Source: CAYPTB01 sp964413535
GTDB taxonomy: Bacteria; Planctomycetota; UBA1135; GCA-002686595
Direction of reading: 5' to 3'
NCBI GenBank assembly: GCA_964413535.1
Contig: CAYPTB010000058.1
Coordinates: forward strand, 4,499 to 68,498
Length of the DNA stretch: 64,000 nt
Part shown: piece after piece, positions 26,958 through 35,455 of the stretch
How the letters are laid out: the number at the start of each line of letters is the position of its first letter
Numbering within the stretch: the stretch's first letter is position 1
Position numbers and translations under genes: made by a program
Notes under the pieces: generated by a model
The model's input: only the letters and a program-made list of their open reading frames with translations
What the model was told of the DNA's origin: nothing
Database searches by the model: none

Positions 26958-27836
26958 ATGAATCCGATGTTTGGCGCAGGTTCGAAGCGCGGCTACGTCC
27001 CGCAATCGCCCGACACGAGCGAGTGGGCCGACCGCCTGCTCTTCGACCATTGGCGCGCGATGTCGATCGTCGAGAAGGCCGAGCTCGTCCGCGACCTGTG
27101 CCAGGCGCAGCACGAGCTCTCGCTCGCCGGCCTCCGCGCGCGGCACCCCGAAGCGAGCGAGGAGGAGCTCGAGCTCATGGCGGCCCGCCTGCGGCTCGGC
27201 GACGAGCTGTTCGAGCGGATGCTGACGTGCGATCGGCTCGTGATCGTGACGAACGTTGACCCGGTAACCGTCGCGGTCGAGGTCGCGAGGATCCTGGAGA
27301 GCCTCGGGATCCCATACCTCGTCGCCGGATCGATGGCGAGCACGCTGTACGGCGAGCCGCGCACGACGCTCGACGTGGACTTCGCGGCGCACATCGATCC
27401 CGCGCAGGTCGACCCTCTGTGCGCCGCGCTCGAACGCACGTTCTACGTCGACCGCGAAGGAGCTCGGCAGGCCGCTCGGTCGGGCGGTCTCTTCAACGCG
27501 ATCCACACGGGTACGCACGTCAAGGTGGACATCTACGCGCGCCCGCGCACGGGAATCCACGCGGAGGAAATTCGTCGCGCCGTGCGAAGGAGGCTGGGAC
27601 GAGGCGCCGAGACGGAGCTCGACGTCGCGACGCCGGAAGACACCTTGATCCAAAAGCTCCGCTGGTACCGCCTCGGCGACAAGGCATCCGATCGTCAATG
27701 GCGCGACGTGATGGGAATCCTCAAGACCATCGGCCCGAAGCTCGACCGCGCGTACCTCGATCGATGGGCGTCGAGCTTGGGCCTGACCGATCTCCTGGAG
27801 CGCGCATTCGAGGAAGCAGGACTGCGCGAGGCGTGA
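26958..27836 (+). CDS. Nucleotidyltransferase-fold protein with N-terminal helical domain
   Basis: The C-terminal 190 residues fit a MNT/AbiEii-type nucleotidyltransferase. It has the P-loop-like YLVAGSMASTLYGEPRTTLDVDF with the GS and DVD acidic residues, then VDIYAR and an AxPEDTLIQKLRWYRLGDK helix. The N-terminal about 95 residues are helical and include LAGLRARHPEASEEELEL, a pattern I know as a separate small protein often encoded next to such transferases; here the two are fused. Members can be toxins, antitoxins or unknown enzymes. The ATG at 26958 is used; one at 26967 is also possible. A tRNA gene follows on the same strand. No HEPN or antitoxin partner lies beside it. Confidence 0.75.
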   Translation: MNPMFGAGSKRGYVPQSPDTSEWADRLLFDHWRAMSIVEKAELVRDLCQAQHELSLAGLRARHPEASEEELELMAARLRLGDELFERMLTCDRLVIVTNVDPVTVAVEVARILESLGIPYLVAGSMASTLYGEPRTTLDVDFAAHIDPAQVDPLCAALERTFYVDREGARQAARSGGLFNAIHTGTHVKVDIYARPRTGIHAEEIRRAVRRRLGRGAETELDVATPEDTLIQKLRWYRLGDKASDRQWRDVMGILKTIGPKLDRAYLDRWASSLGLTDLLERAFEEAGLREA

Positions 27837-27939
27837 GAGAGCCGAGCGACCGACCGCCCGGCGAATCCGCCGTGGGTCATGGGTCTGCTCGACCGTCGAC
27901 CCCGCATCGCGGCCGAAGAGCTATGCTGCGCGCTTCCGA

Positions 27940-28016
27940 GCGCCCGTAGCTCAGCAGGATAGAGCACCGGTTTCCTAAACCGGGGGTCACAGGTTCAAGT
28001 CCCGTCGGGCGCGCCA
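27940..28016 (+). tRNA. tRNA-Arg (anticodon CCU), CCA encoded
   Basis: A full cloverleaf is visible. The acceptor GCGCCCG (27940-27946) pairs with CGGGCGC (28006-28012), followed by discriminator G and encoded CCA (28014-28016). The D arm reads TAGCTCAGCAGGATAGAGCA. The anticodon stem CCGGT/ACCGG closes loop TTCCTAA with anticodon CCT, which reads AGG. The T loop is TTCAAGT; its stem has one A-C mismatch. It stands alone, about 100 bases after the nucleotidyltransferase gene. Confidence 0.97.
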
Positions 28017-28229
28017 CGCACACCGCTGCATCGTCCGCAACATTGGGTGAACCGTGTAGCGGGAGCGTCGTCCGGTAGTTGGCATGGCGCACGAGCCGTC
28101 GAGCTCATGAGTCGAAGAGCGGTCCGACACGGATCGAATACGAGAGCAGCGGGGGAACCGTTCGAGCCCAGCTTGGTCCGTTCGGCGAGGTGGCCGGGGT
28201 CGTCGAAGTGCTCGAGCCGTCGTCGTCGT

Positions 28230-29672
28230 TCAGCGCGCTTCGGCGTGGCGCAGGAGCTCGGCCATGGCCGTGTGGCCTTCCTCGAGCGCGAGCTCGAGCG
28301 GTGTGCGGCCCTCGCGGTGCCACTTGTAGCCCACCGCGCGGGGATCGGCGCCCTGCTCGAGCAGGTAGGCCGCGAGATCGCGCACGTCGTGCATCGCGCA
28401 CAGGTGCAGCGTGGTCGAGCCCATCGTCTCCTGGTCGGGCGCGGCGCCGTGGTGCACGAGCAGCTCGGCCATCTCGACCGCCTCGCCGGGCTGCTCCTCG
28501 CCGAGCAGCGCGAACCACAGGAGCGGGAAGTCGTGGGCGCCGCGCTCGTGGATCAGGGTCGGATCGCGCTCGAGCCAGAACGACACCGTGCCCTGGTCGC
28601 CGAGCGACACGGCCGTGGGCAGCGAGAGCGGCGCGCCGTGATCCAGGTGGTAGCGGATGATCGGCCGCGCGCCGGTGTGCGCGCAGGCCTCGATGGCGAG
28701 CTCGTCGTCGGTCGAGAGGGAGAAGCTGAGGCGCGCGTCGCGTTCCACGAACTCGCGCACCACGTCGAGGTTGCCGTGCGAGGAGCCGGTGACGCGACTC
28801 TGGGTCTCGCGCGGGACGTCCGCGAGATCGGGTCGTCGAAGGGGCTCGCGGTTGGCATCCAGCGCGAAGCGGGAGGTGCGGTTGTCGCGCGGGACGAGCT
28901 CGTGGCGGGCGAGCAGCTCCGCTCCCGCCTGCCAGCCGAGCTCGAGCGCGAGATCGCGCGACGATCGTCCGGCGGCGTCGACGGCGTCGACCGCGGCGCC
29001 CTTGCGCAGCGCGAGGCGCACGAGCAACTCGTCGCGGCGCAGGACGGCGCCGTGGAGGATCGAGCTCTGCTCGCGCTGGGGCGCGTTCGGATCGCCGCCG
29101 TTCCCGAGGAGGTCGCAGAGCGCGATGCGCGCCCAGCTTTGGCGCGTGCTCTCGAGCGCACCGCGCGCCGGCGTGAAGCCGCTCCCGCCGAAGGGCGCCA
29201 GGTCGGGATCGCACCCGAGGGATCGCAGGCGGTAGCAGTCGTGGCTACCGACCAGGGCTGCGGCATAGAGCGGCGTGCCGCCGATCGGGTGCGAGCGCTG
29301 CAGGGTCGCGGGCTCGGCCACGGCCAGCGCCTCCATGCGCGGCCAGTCCTGCGCCAGAACAGCTTCGACGATATCCAGCTCGAGACCCGTCGCCTGCAAC
29401 TCCGCGGCGACCTCCGCGTGGCCGTGGAGGTGCGCCAGGACGAAGGCCGAGCGCCCCGCTCCATCCACGGCGCGGGCGAGCGCGGGCTCCGCGTCGAGCA
29501 GGTTCTTCACCCGGTCCAGGTCGCCCGCTTCGACCGCGTCGAGGAAGGCCCGCGCGTCCGGTCGCCGATCCCTTGCCGCGAGGGACCGCGGAAGGAGCAG
29601 AGAGCAGCACGCGAACGCCCCGAGCGAGGCGAGCGCTTGCCGCCGGGAGGGACGGTTACCCAGGTGTCGCAT
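28230..29672 (-). CDS. Exported ankyrin-repeat protein
   Basis: The 480-residue product has a twin-arginine-like leader (SRRQALASLGAFACCSLLLP, about 9-28), so Tat export is possible. The body carries about seven ankyrin units, for example AGRSAFVLAHLHGHAEVAAEL, GGTPLYAAALVGSHDC and GRTPLELALEEGHTAMAELL. Ankyrin repeats bind proteins; no enzyme domain is present. It is monocistronic and divergent from the sigma/kinase operon that begins 122 bases away, so the two promoters are back to back. A functional link to that signalling operon is possible but unproven. Confidence 0.82.
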   Translation of the reverse strand: MRHLGNRPSRRQALASLGAFACCSLLLPRSLAARDRRPDARAFLDAVEAGDLDRVKNLLDAEPALARAVDGAGRSAFVLAHLHGHAEVAAELQATGLELDIVEAVLAQDWPRMEALAVAEPATLQRSHPIGGTPLYAAALVGSHDCYRLRSLGCDPDLAPFGGSGFTPARGALESTRQSWARIALCDLLGNGGDPNAPQREQSSILHGAVLRRDELLVRLALRKGAAVDAVDAAGRSSRDLALELGWQAGAELLARHELVPRDNRTSRFALDANREPLRRPDLADVPRETQSRVTGSSHGNLDVVREFVERDARLSFSLSTDDELAIEACAHTGARPIIRYHLDHGAPLSLPTAVSLGDQGTVSFWLERDPTLIHERGAHDFPLLWFALLGEEQPGEAVEMAELLVHHGAAPDQETMGSTTLHLCAMHDVRDLAAYLLEQGADPRAVGYKWHREGRTPLELALEEGHTAMAELLRHAEAR

Positions 29673-29794
29673 GATGGAGGACCTCTCTCCCCGAGAGCGT
29701 CAGGCCGTATCGAGCGGGGCCAGATCCGCGCGAGCGTTTTTTCGTGGCCCGTCGCGCGCACGACCTGCGCTCTTCTCCCGGAACTCCGTCCACG

Positions 29795-30307
29795 ATGCCG
29801 AGCGATCCTGATTGGAGCCCCGCCGTCTACCGCGAGTTGCGGCGTCTGGCGGAAGGCATGCTGGCCGCCGAACGCAACGGCCACACGCTCGAGCCGACAG
29901 CGCTCGCGCACGAGGTCTGGCTGCGGCTCCGCTCGAGCCGCAACGCGAGCGAGCTCGACGGGGGCGAGCTCGTGGGCCTCGCGGCCCAGGCGATGCGCCG
30001 GATCCTGGTGGAGCACGCGCGAGCGCGCGGCGCGCGCAAGCGCGGCGGCGATGCGCGCCGCACGACGCTGGACGGCAAGGCGCTGGCGGCGGAGCCCGAG
30101 GACTTCGTGCTCGAGCTGGACGAAGCCCTGACGGCGCTCCAGGGGATCGATCCCGAGCTCGCGCGCGTGGTCGAGTTGCGCTTCCACGCCGGCCTCTCGG
30201 TCGAGGAGGTGGCCGCGACGCTCGAAACCTCGGCGCGCACGGTCAAGCGCCGCTGGCGCTTCGCGCGCGCCTGGCTGCAGCAACGAATCGGAGAAGCGAC
30301 GCCATGA
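29795..30307 (+). CDS. ECF-like RNA polymerase sigma factor (kinase-associated type)
   Basis: The 170-residue product has sigma region 2 (YRELRRLAEGMLAAERNGHTLEPTALAHEVWLRL, read in parts), an ILVEHARARGARKRGG linker, and region 4 (GIDPELARVVELRFHAGLSVEEVAATLETS, TVKRRWRFARAWL). This is the ECF-like group typical of planctomycetes and acidobacteria, which sits beside Ser/Thr kinase genes. The ATG at 29795 is used because the upstream frame adds an unlikely tail. Its stop overlaps the kinase start as ATGA, so the two are coupled. It is a paralogue of the sigma gene at 45038-45634. Confidence 0.9.
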   Translation: MPSDPDWSPAVYRELRRLAEGMLAAERNGHTLEPTALAHEVWLRLRSSRNASELDGGELVGLAAQAMRRILVEHARARGARKRGGDARRTTLDGKALAAEPEDFVLELDEALTALQGIDPELARVVELRFHAGLSVEEVAATLETSARTVKRRWRFARAWLQQRIGEATP

Positions 30308-31770
30308 GTCGCTGGCAGCTCCTGCAGGAACTCTTCGACGAGACGGTCGATCTCGAGCCGGACGCGCGCCTGCGCCTCCTGCGCGAACGAACGGCGGGTG
30401 ACGCCGAGCTGGTCCGACTCGTCGAGGGGCTCGCGGCCGCGGACCGCTCTCCGCTCGCGGGCTTCGAGCGCTCGGCCGCCGAGCTCCTCGCCGCGCTGGG
30501 TCCCGAGCCGCCGGCGGAGGAGCTGTGCGGCCGGACCCTCGGCGCCTACCGCATCGAGGAGCACCTCTCGAGCGGCGGCATGGGCCGCGTCTATCGCGCC
30601 ACGCGCAGCGCCGCCGGCACCGAGCGGCGCGTCGCGCTGAAGGTGTTGCGCCCCGGGCTCGACCTCGAGGCGTTCCTCGCGCGCTTCCAGCGCGAGCGCC
30701 AGGTGCTCGCGGCGCTCGAGCACGAGCACATCGTCGCCTTCCTCGACGCCGGCGCGCTGCCCGACGGTCGTCCGTTCCTGGTGATGGAGTACGTCGCCGG
30801 CGTCCCGATCACGGAATGGGTGCGCGCCACGCAGGCCACGCAGCGGAGACGGATCGAGCTCTTCCTGGGCGTGTGCGCGGCCGTGCAGTACGCGCACCGC
30901 ATGCTGGTCGTGCACTGCGACCTCAAGCCCTCGAACGTGCTGGTGACGGCGCAGGGCGTGCCGAAGCTGCTCGACTTCGGGGTCGCTTCCGTCCTGGCGG
31001 ACGAGGCCGAGTCCGCGGGTCGAGCTCCGCTCACGCCGGCTTACGCTTCACCGGAAGCGCTGGCAGGCGCACGGCCGACGGCGGCCTGCGACGTGTACTC
31101 CCTCGGCGTTCTGCTGCAGGAGTGCCTGTCCGGCGAGCTCCCGCGCTCCGGGCGAACACCCGCGCTCGGCCGCGACCTCGACGCCATCGTCGCCAAAGCC
31201 GTCGAGCAGGACCCCGCGCAGCGCTACGAGTCCGTCGATCGCTTGGGCGACGACTTGCGCCGGCACCTCGCCGGCCAGCCCCTCGCGGCGCGCGAGCACG
31301 GCTGGCGCTATCGCGCCGCGTGCTTCGCACGGCGCCGGCGCTGGTCGCTCCTCAGCGCGACGGCGGTGGTCGCCGCATTGATCCTCGGCTGGGTCAGCTC
31401 GGACCTCGGACGGCGCAGTGCCGAGCGCGAATCGGCGCGCGGCTGGCGCGCGCACGCAGAGGTCAAGGCCGTCGCGCGCATCCTGGAGGGCTGGGTCCTC
31501 GCCAGCGCGCGGGAGAACGAGGGCCGCTGCGAGCGCGCCGCGGCGCACCTCGAGGCGGCGCTCGCGGAGGACCTCGCAGCCTTCCCGGAGGCCGAGACGC
31601 TCGTGCGCCTGACGCTGGCGCGGCTCTACCTCGACCGGGGCGAGCACGCGCGCGCGCGCGTGCACGCCGAGCGCGCGTGGGAGCTGGCGCAGACGGCGAG
31701 CGGGGTCGGTCCCACCGAGCGCGCGCGTGCAGCCGAGCTGCGGGCGCTCGCCGGCAGCGGACCGCGCTGA
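30304..31770 (+). CDS. Membrane-anchored Ser/Thr protein kinase with HCD in place of HRD
   Basis: The 488-residue product has a helical N-terminus (1-80). A kinase domain follows (about 82-340): Gly loop SSGGMGRVY, Lys113 in VALKVL, catalytic loop HCDLKPSN (204-211), DFG (224-226) and TPAYASPEAL. The Arg before the catalytic Asp is Cys205, so it is a non-RD kinase, while the Asp itself is kept. A membrane helix (about 347-366) and a helical, TPR-like tail follow. Coupling with the sigma factor suggests that it phosphorylates or otherwise controls it, as inferred for similar planctomycete pairs. A transposon-like element lies 140 bases downstream. Confidence 0.9.
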   Translation: MSRWQLLQELFDETVDLEPDARLRLLRERTAGDAELVRLVEGLAAADRSPLAGFERSAAELLAALGPEPPAEELCGRTLGAYRIEEHLSSGGMGRVYRATRSAAGTERRVALKVLRPGLDLEAFLARFQRERQVLAALEHEHIVAFLDAGALPDGRPFLVMEYVAGVPITEWVRATQATQRRRIELFLGVCAAVQYAHRMLVVHCDLKPSNVLVTAQGVPKLLDFGVASVLADEAESAGRAPLTPAYASPEALAGARPTAACDVYSLGVLLQECLSGELPRSGRTPALGRDLDAIVAKAVEQDPAQRYESVDRLGDDLRRHLAGQPLAAREHGWRYRAACFARRRRWSLLSATAVVAALILGWVSSDLGRRSAERESARGWRAHAEVKAVARILEGWVLASARENEGRCERAAAHLEAALAEDLAAFPEAETLVRLTLARLYLDRGEHARARVHAERAWELAQTASGVGPTERARAAELRALAGSGPR

Positions 31771-31910
31771 GCGCCCGTCCTCAGCCGATCTCAGCGGGAG
31801 GTGACCGAGGGCGCGCCGCGGTCTGAGCAGGTCGGCCGAGCGGCTCGCTCGGGGCCTCGCCGGGCGCTGCGCCAGCGCGCGGTGACTTTTCCAGCGCCCG
31901 AGCTGGAGCG

Positions 31911-32105
31911 CTTCTTTTGGGAACTGCCTGGCTTTCGTGTTGGCTGCGGGGGGATGCACTGCCAGAACTCCCCTGCCCGCGCGGATTTGTCTCGACGGCT
32001 CCACGGAGCAGGGCCCCCGACCTCGGTCTGCGACTCCAACCTTCTCGCAGACCGCATCGTGCGTCGGGGGCCTCCACACGAAACCCAGGCAGTTCTCTTC
32101 TTTTG
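31911..32105. mobile_element. 177-bp MITE-like element with terminal inverted repeats and 9-bp direct repeats
   Basis: CTTCTTTTG occurs exactly at 31911-31919 and again at 32097-32105. Between these lies a 177-base unit (31920-32096). Its ends are 20-base inverted repeats matching at 19 of 20 positions (31921-31940 and 32076-32095, beginning GAACTGCCTGG). Inside, GGCCCCCGAC (32012-32021) pairs with GTCGGGGGCC (32063-32072), and CGGTCTGCGA (32024-32033) with TCGCAGACCG (32045-32054). That leaves an 11-base loop. No coding frame is evident. This is the layout of a non-autonomous transposon with a target-site duplication. It fills part of the 534-base gap (31771-32304) between the kinase and mddA-like genes; the rest of that gap holds no gene I can support. 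Confidence 0.65.
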
Positions 32106-32304
32106 CATTCCGTTGGGCCTCGGCCAAGATGGGTCCGAACAGCCGGAGGGAGCGCAGGGCACGGCGCGGCGCGCGCAGGCCGGAATCACGGAGATTCCTG
32201 GCAGGCGGCGCGTGTCCCTTGCGCCACGGGGGTGGGGGAGGAGCGGCGGAGTCGAGTTCCCCGCCCACCCGAGAACGATCTGAACCCATCACCCCGAGAC
32301 GACC

Positions 32305-33129
32305 ATGTCCACTCCCATCGCTCCCCCTCGATCCCAGATGGCGGCCGCTCCCGTCGCGAGCCGCGCGGCGACCTCGACCTCGCAGTCCAGTTCCTGGCTC
32401 GGCCGCGCGCTCGCCCTCGCCTACGGATCCCTCGCCTACGTCTGCTTCCTCGGCACCTTCCTGTACGCGATCGGCTTCGTCACCGGCTTCCTGGTCCCGA
32501 AGACCGTGGACGGCGGAGCGAGTGCCGGCTGGACCGAAGCGCTGCTCGTGAACGGCGGCTTCCTCGCGCTCTTCGCGGTGCAGCACACGATCATGGCGCG
32601 GCGCGCGTTCAAGCGGCGCTGGACGCGCATCGTGCCGGCCGTGATCGAGCGCTCGACGTTCGTGCTCGTGACCTGCGCCATCCTGGTCGGGATGTTCTGG
32701 CAGTGGCGTCACATGCCGGGAACGGTGTGGGCGGTAGAGGGGCCGATCGCTTGGCTGCTCGCGGGCGTCGGCCTCCTCGGTTGGGGCGTGGTGCTCCTCT
32801 CGTCGTTCCTGATCGATCACTTCGAGCTCTTCGGCCTACGCCAGGTCGTCCGCAATTTCCTGGGCAAGCTTCCCGAAGCCCCGCAGTTCCGCGAGCGCTC
32901 GCTCTATCGCCGCGTGCGCCACCCGCTCATGCTCGGGTTCCTGCTGGCGTTCTGGTTCACGCCCGTCATGAGCATGGGACACCTCTTCTTCGCCGCGATG
33001 TGCACCGGTTACATCCTGGTGGGCGTGCGGATCGAGGAGGCGACGCTCGTCGCAGAGCACGGCGCGAGCTACCTCGACTACCGGCGGCGCGTGCCGGGGC
33101 TCCTGCCGCTGCGGCGCCCCGTCGCGTAG
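32305..33129 (+). CDS. mddA: MddA-like methanethiol S-methyltransferase
   Basis: The 274-residue membrane protein has about five hydrophobic helices. It carries the signature stretches I associate with MddA, which methylates methanethiol to dimethyl sulfide using S-adenosylmethionine. These are FLYAIGFVTGFLVPKTVD, VQHTIMARRAFKRRWTR, FWQWRHMPGTVW, DHFELFGLRQVV, YRRVRHPLMLGFLLAFW (the SAM-proximal RHP motif) and a C-terminal EE plus YRRRVPGLLP. The family is a branch of the isoprenylcysteine methyltransferase/NnrU fold. It stands alone, followed by a strong hairpin. The N-terminal 30 residues are Ser/Thr-rich and disordered, so an internal start is possible. Confidence 0.85.
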   Translation: MSTPIAPPRSQMAAAPVASRAATSTSQSSSWLGRALALAYGSLAYVCFLGTFLYAIGFVTGFLVPKTVDGGASAGWTEALLVNGGFLALFAVQHTIMARRAFKRRWTRIVPAVIERSTFVLVTCAILVGMFWQWRHMPGTVWAVEGPIAWLLAGVGLLGWGVVLLSSFLIDHFELFGLRQVVRNFLGKLPEAPQFRERSLYRRVRHPLMLGFLLAFWFTPVMSMGHLFFAAMCTGYILVGVRIEEATLVAEHGASYLDYRRRVPGLLPLRRPVA

Positions 33130-33164
33130 GGGCGTGTAGCGCACGGGCACGAGCGCGAGCCGAG

Positions 33165-33191
33165 CGCCGGCGCGGGTCGACCGCGCCGGCG
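33165..33191. terminator. 11-bp perfect hairpin between convergent mddA-like and VOC genes
   Basis: CGCCGGCGCGG (33165-33175) pairs perfectly with CCGCGCCGGCG (33181-33191) around GTCGA, 36 bases after the mddA-like stop and before the convergent VOC stop at 33259. It can act on both strands; T residues follow only sparsely. Confidence 0.5.
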
Positions 33192-33258
33192 TTCGCGTTC
33201 GTGGGCGGCAGCGCTTCCTCCGAGCTCCCGCTCGCCGCGCCTCTCGCGGGCGCTTGGC

Positions 33259-33729
33259 TCAGAGCTGCCAGAGGCCGTGGTCGATGCCGCCCTGGACGTA
33301 GATCGCGAACCTGCCGAGGCCGGGGATCTCCCAGGGCGGGTGGGCGATCTGGCCGCCGGCCGCCTCGGCGGCCTCGACCGCGGCCTCGATGTCGTCCACC
33401 AAGACGTAGGGCCGCACGACGGGGTTCTCGTCCGCGCGCAGCGGCGCGCGCACGCCGATCCGCCCGCCGCCGTTCAGCTCGGCCGTCCGAGCGTGACCGA
33501 GGCCTGGCTCCGGCTGGCCGAAGGTCACGCCGTGCAGTTTCGCCAGCGCGGCGCACGTCGCCTCCACGTCGGGGGTGACGATCTCGAGATAGTGGAGGTG
33601 AACTCGTTCCTCCTTCGAGGGCGGCGGTTCCGCTTTCGCCTGCGGGAGCGCCGTGCCGGAGGTGACGAGCGTGAGGGCGGCGATCGCGGCGCCCGCGAGC
33701 GCCGAGCACGCGTGGAGCACGTTCTTCAT
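33259..33729 (-). CDS. Exported VOC (glyoxalase/bleomycin-resistance fold) protein
   Basis: The 156-residue product has a Sec signal (hydrophobic about 8-27). It then has one vicinal-oxygen-chelate domain (HLHYLEIVTPDVEATCAALAKL, PYVLVDDIEAAVEAAEAAGG, GRFAIYVQGGIDHGLWQL). One His and the Tyr/Gln sites near the usual metal positions are visible. Export is unusual for this mainly cytosolic fold. The substrate is unknown. The ATG is at 33727-33729. It lies downstream of the phytoene-desaturase-like gene on the same strand with a 182-base gap. Confidence 0.75.
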   Translation of the reverse strand: MKNVLHACSALAGAAIAALTLVTSGTALPQAKAEPPPSKEERVHLHYLEIVTPDVEATCAALAKLHGVTFGQPEPGLGHARTAELNGGGRIGVRAPLRADENPVVRPYVLVDDIEAAVEAAEAAGGQIAHPPWEIPGLGRFAIYVQGGIDHGLWQL

Positions 33730-33911
33730 CCCGCGAGCGTAACGCGGGGCGCGGCTTCGGCTCCAGCGTCGGCGCGCTCGTTCGCGGGGCCGCGGATCGA
33801 CCGGCGCCGGCTCAGCAGTGGTTGCGGGGCATCCGCTCCTTCGGGTGCGGGGGTAGAGCTGGCCCAGGAGGTACGCGACCTCGTACTTGCGCGCGTCGAA
33901 GCGCAGGAGCG

Positions 33912-35339
33912 TCAGCGGGACGACGAGCGGGACAGCGCCGAGCGCGCCGCGTGGAAGCCGCACAAGCCGTGCACGCCGCCGCCGGGCGGCGTCGACGACG
34001 AGCACAGGAAGATCGCCGGGTCGGGCGTCGAATACGGATCGAGGCGCAGCGCCGGGCGTGTGAAGAACTGCGACCAGTTCTGCAGGCCGCCGTTGATGTC
34101 GCCGCCCACGTAGTTCGCGTCGTAGCGCTCGAAGTCGGCGGGGCGCAAGACGTGCTGGGCGACGATGCGGTCGCGGAAGCCGGGCGCGAAGCGCTCGATC
34201 TGCGCGAGGATCGCGTCGGTCGCGTCGCCCGGCCAAGCGTTCGGGACGTGGCAGTAGGCCCACACGACGTGCCGGCCGGCGGGCGCGCGCGTCGGGTCGA
34301 AGCTCGACGGCTGGCTCACGAGCACGAACGGGCGCTCGTGCACGCGACCGCGCGCGACGTCGAGCTCGGAGGCCATGATCTCCTCGAGGCGGCCGCCGAC
34401 GTGCACGGTGCCGGCGCGGCCGCAGTCGGCGTCGCGCCACGGGATCGGGCCGTCGAGGACGAGGTCGAGCTTGAAGGCGGCGGGGCCGTGGCGGTAGCGG
34501 GCGAGCTGCGCGGCGTAACGGCCGCCGAGGCGCCCGTCGGAGACGGCGAGGACGTCCCGCGGGACTAGGTCGAGCAGCGCGACCTGGTGCGGCGGCAGCT
34601 CGCGCAGGCTCTGCACGCGGTGGCCGGTCTCGATCTCGCCGCCGTGCTCGCGCAGACAGGCCGCGAGCGCGTCCGCGATCTTCTGCGAACCGCCGCGCGG
34701 GAGCGGCCAGCCGACGGCGTGGCCGGCGACGAGCAGCGCGAGGCCGATCCCGCCCGTCAGCGGCGCGTCGAGCGGCAGGAACGAGTGCGCGCCCGAGCCT
34801 GCGACGAGCGCGCGCGCGGCGGGCGAGCGGTAGCGGCGCGCGAGCATGGCGGCGGGGAGCAGCGCGGGGAGCGCGAAGCGCGCGAGCGCGGGCCGGCGCA
34901 GGAGCGCCGTGGGCCGCAGCGGGCCGAGCAGCGCGTCGACGATCGGGCTCCAGAGCTCGACGAGCGGCCCGAAGGCCGCCGCGTAGTCGCGCGCGTCCTC
35001 GCGGTCGTCGAAGGACGCGGCCGTCTCGCGCACGCTGCGCAAGAGCAGCGCCGTCGGGCCGTCGTCGAGCGGGTGCGCGAGCTCGATCGGCGGCTCGACC
35101 CACTCGAGGCCATGCCGCTCGAGCGCGAGCTCGCGGAAGAAGGGCGACGAGCGCGCCATCGGGTGCACGGCGCTGCACACGTCGTGCAGGACGCCCGGCT
35201 CGGTGAGCTCGGCCGTGCGGCAGCCGCCGCCGACCGTGTCGCGCGCCTCGACGAGGCGCACGCGCTTCCCCTCGCGCGCGAGCGCGATCGCCGCGGCGAG
35301 GCCGTTCGGCCCGCCGCCCACGACGACCGCGTCGATCAC
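33912..35339 (-). CDS. Phytoene-desaturase-like FAD/NAD(P)-binding oxidoreductase
   Basis: The 475-residue product opens directly with the dinucleotide-binding motif MIDAVVVGGGPNGLAAAIAL and a second GxGG-type contact, RDTVGGGCRTAEL. It closes with STPPGGGVHGLCGFHAARSAL, the C-terminal FAD-binding segment of the COG1233 group. That group includes carotenoid desaturases and many oxidoreductases of unknown substrate. It should be cytosolic. No other carotenoid gene is present in the window, so a role in pigment synthesis is not supported. The cassette remnant at 35399-35579 lies immediately upstream. Confidence 0.85.
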   Translation of the reverse strand: MIDAVVVGGGPNGLAAAIALAREGKRVRLVEARDTVGGGCRTAELTEPGVLHDVCSAVHPMARSSPFFRELALERHGLEWVEPPIELAHPLDDGPTALLLRSVRETAASFDDREDARDYAAAFGPLVELWSPIVDALLGPLRPTALLRRPALARFALPALLPAAMLARRYRSPAARALVAGSGAHSFLPLDAPLTGGIGLALLVAGHAVGWPLPRGGSQKIADALAACLREHGGEIETGHRVQSLRELPPHQVALLDLVPRDVLAVSDGRLGGRYAAQLARYRHGPAAFKLDLVLDGPIPWRDADCGRAGTVHVGGRLEEIMASELDVARGRVHERPFVLVSQPSSFDPTRAPAGRHVVWAYCHVPNAWPGDATDAILAQIERFAPGFRDRIVAQHVLRPADFERYDANYVGGDINGGLQNWSQFFTRPALRLDPYSTPDPAIFLCSSSTPPGGGVHGLCGFHAARSALSRSSSR

Positions 35340-35398
35340 GGGGCTCCGAACGGGGCCGCGTCGGGGTTGGCGATGAAGGGCTGCACGAGCGCGGGAGC

Positions 35399-35455
35399 CT
35401 ACTCCTCGTCGGACTCGAGCCGGTCAGCGCCGCTCGCGGACGACGCGGACGACAT
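35399..35455 (-). pseudogene. Collapsed nucleotidyltransferase gene (18-codon in-frame remnant)
   Basis: The ATG at 35453-35455 opens MSSASSASGADRLESDEE and stops at 35399. The first 10 codons align with the start of the nucleotidyltransferase remnant at 39185 (MLSALSASGA), and the last six match its tail (LEAEEE). Nearly the whole coding region between them is gone without loss of frame. It overlaps the end of the small gene at 35424-35579 exactly as the other copy does. Confidence 0.65.

Noticed and set aside
28080..28200. Possible second tRNA-like segment after tRNA-Arg
   Set aside because: A T-loop-like GGATCGAATAC is present, but acceptor and anticodon stems do not form.
33912..35339. 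Carotenoid biosynthesis cluster
   Set aside because: Only one desaturase-like gene is present, and that family has many other substrates; no phytoene synthase or cyclase lies nearby.
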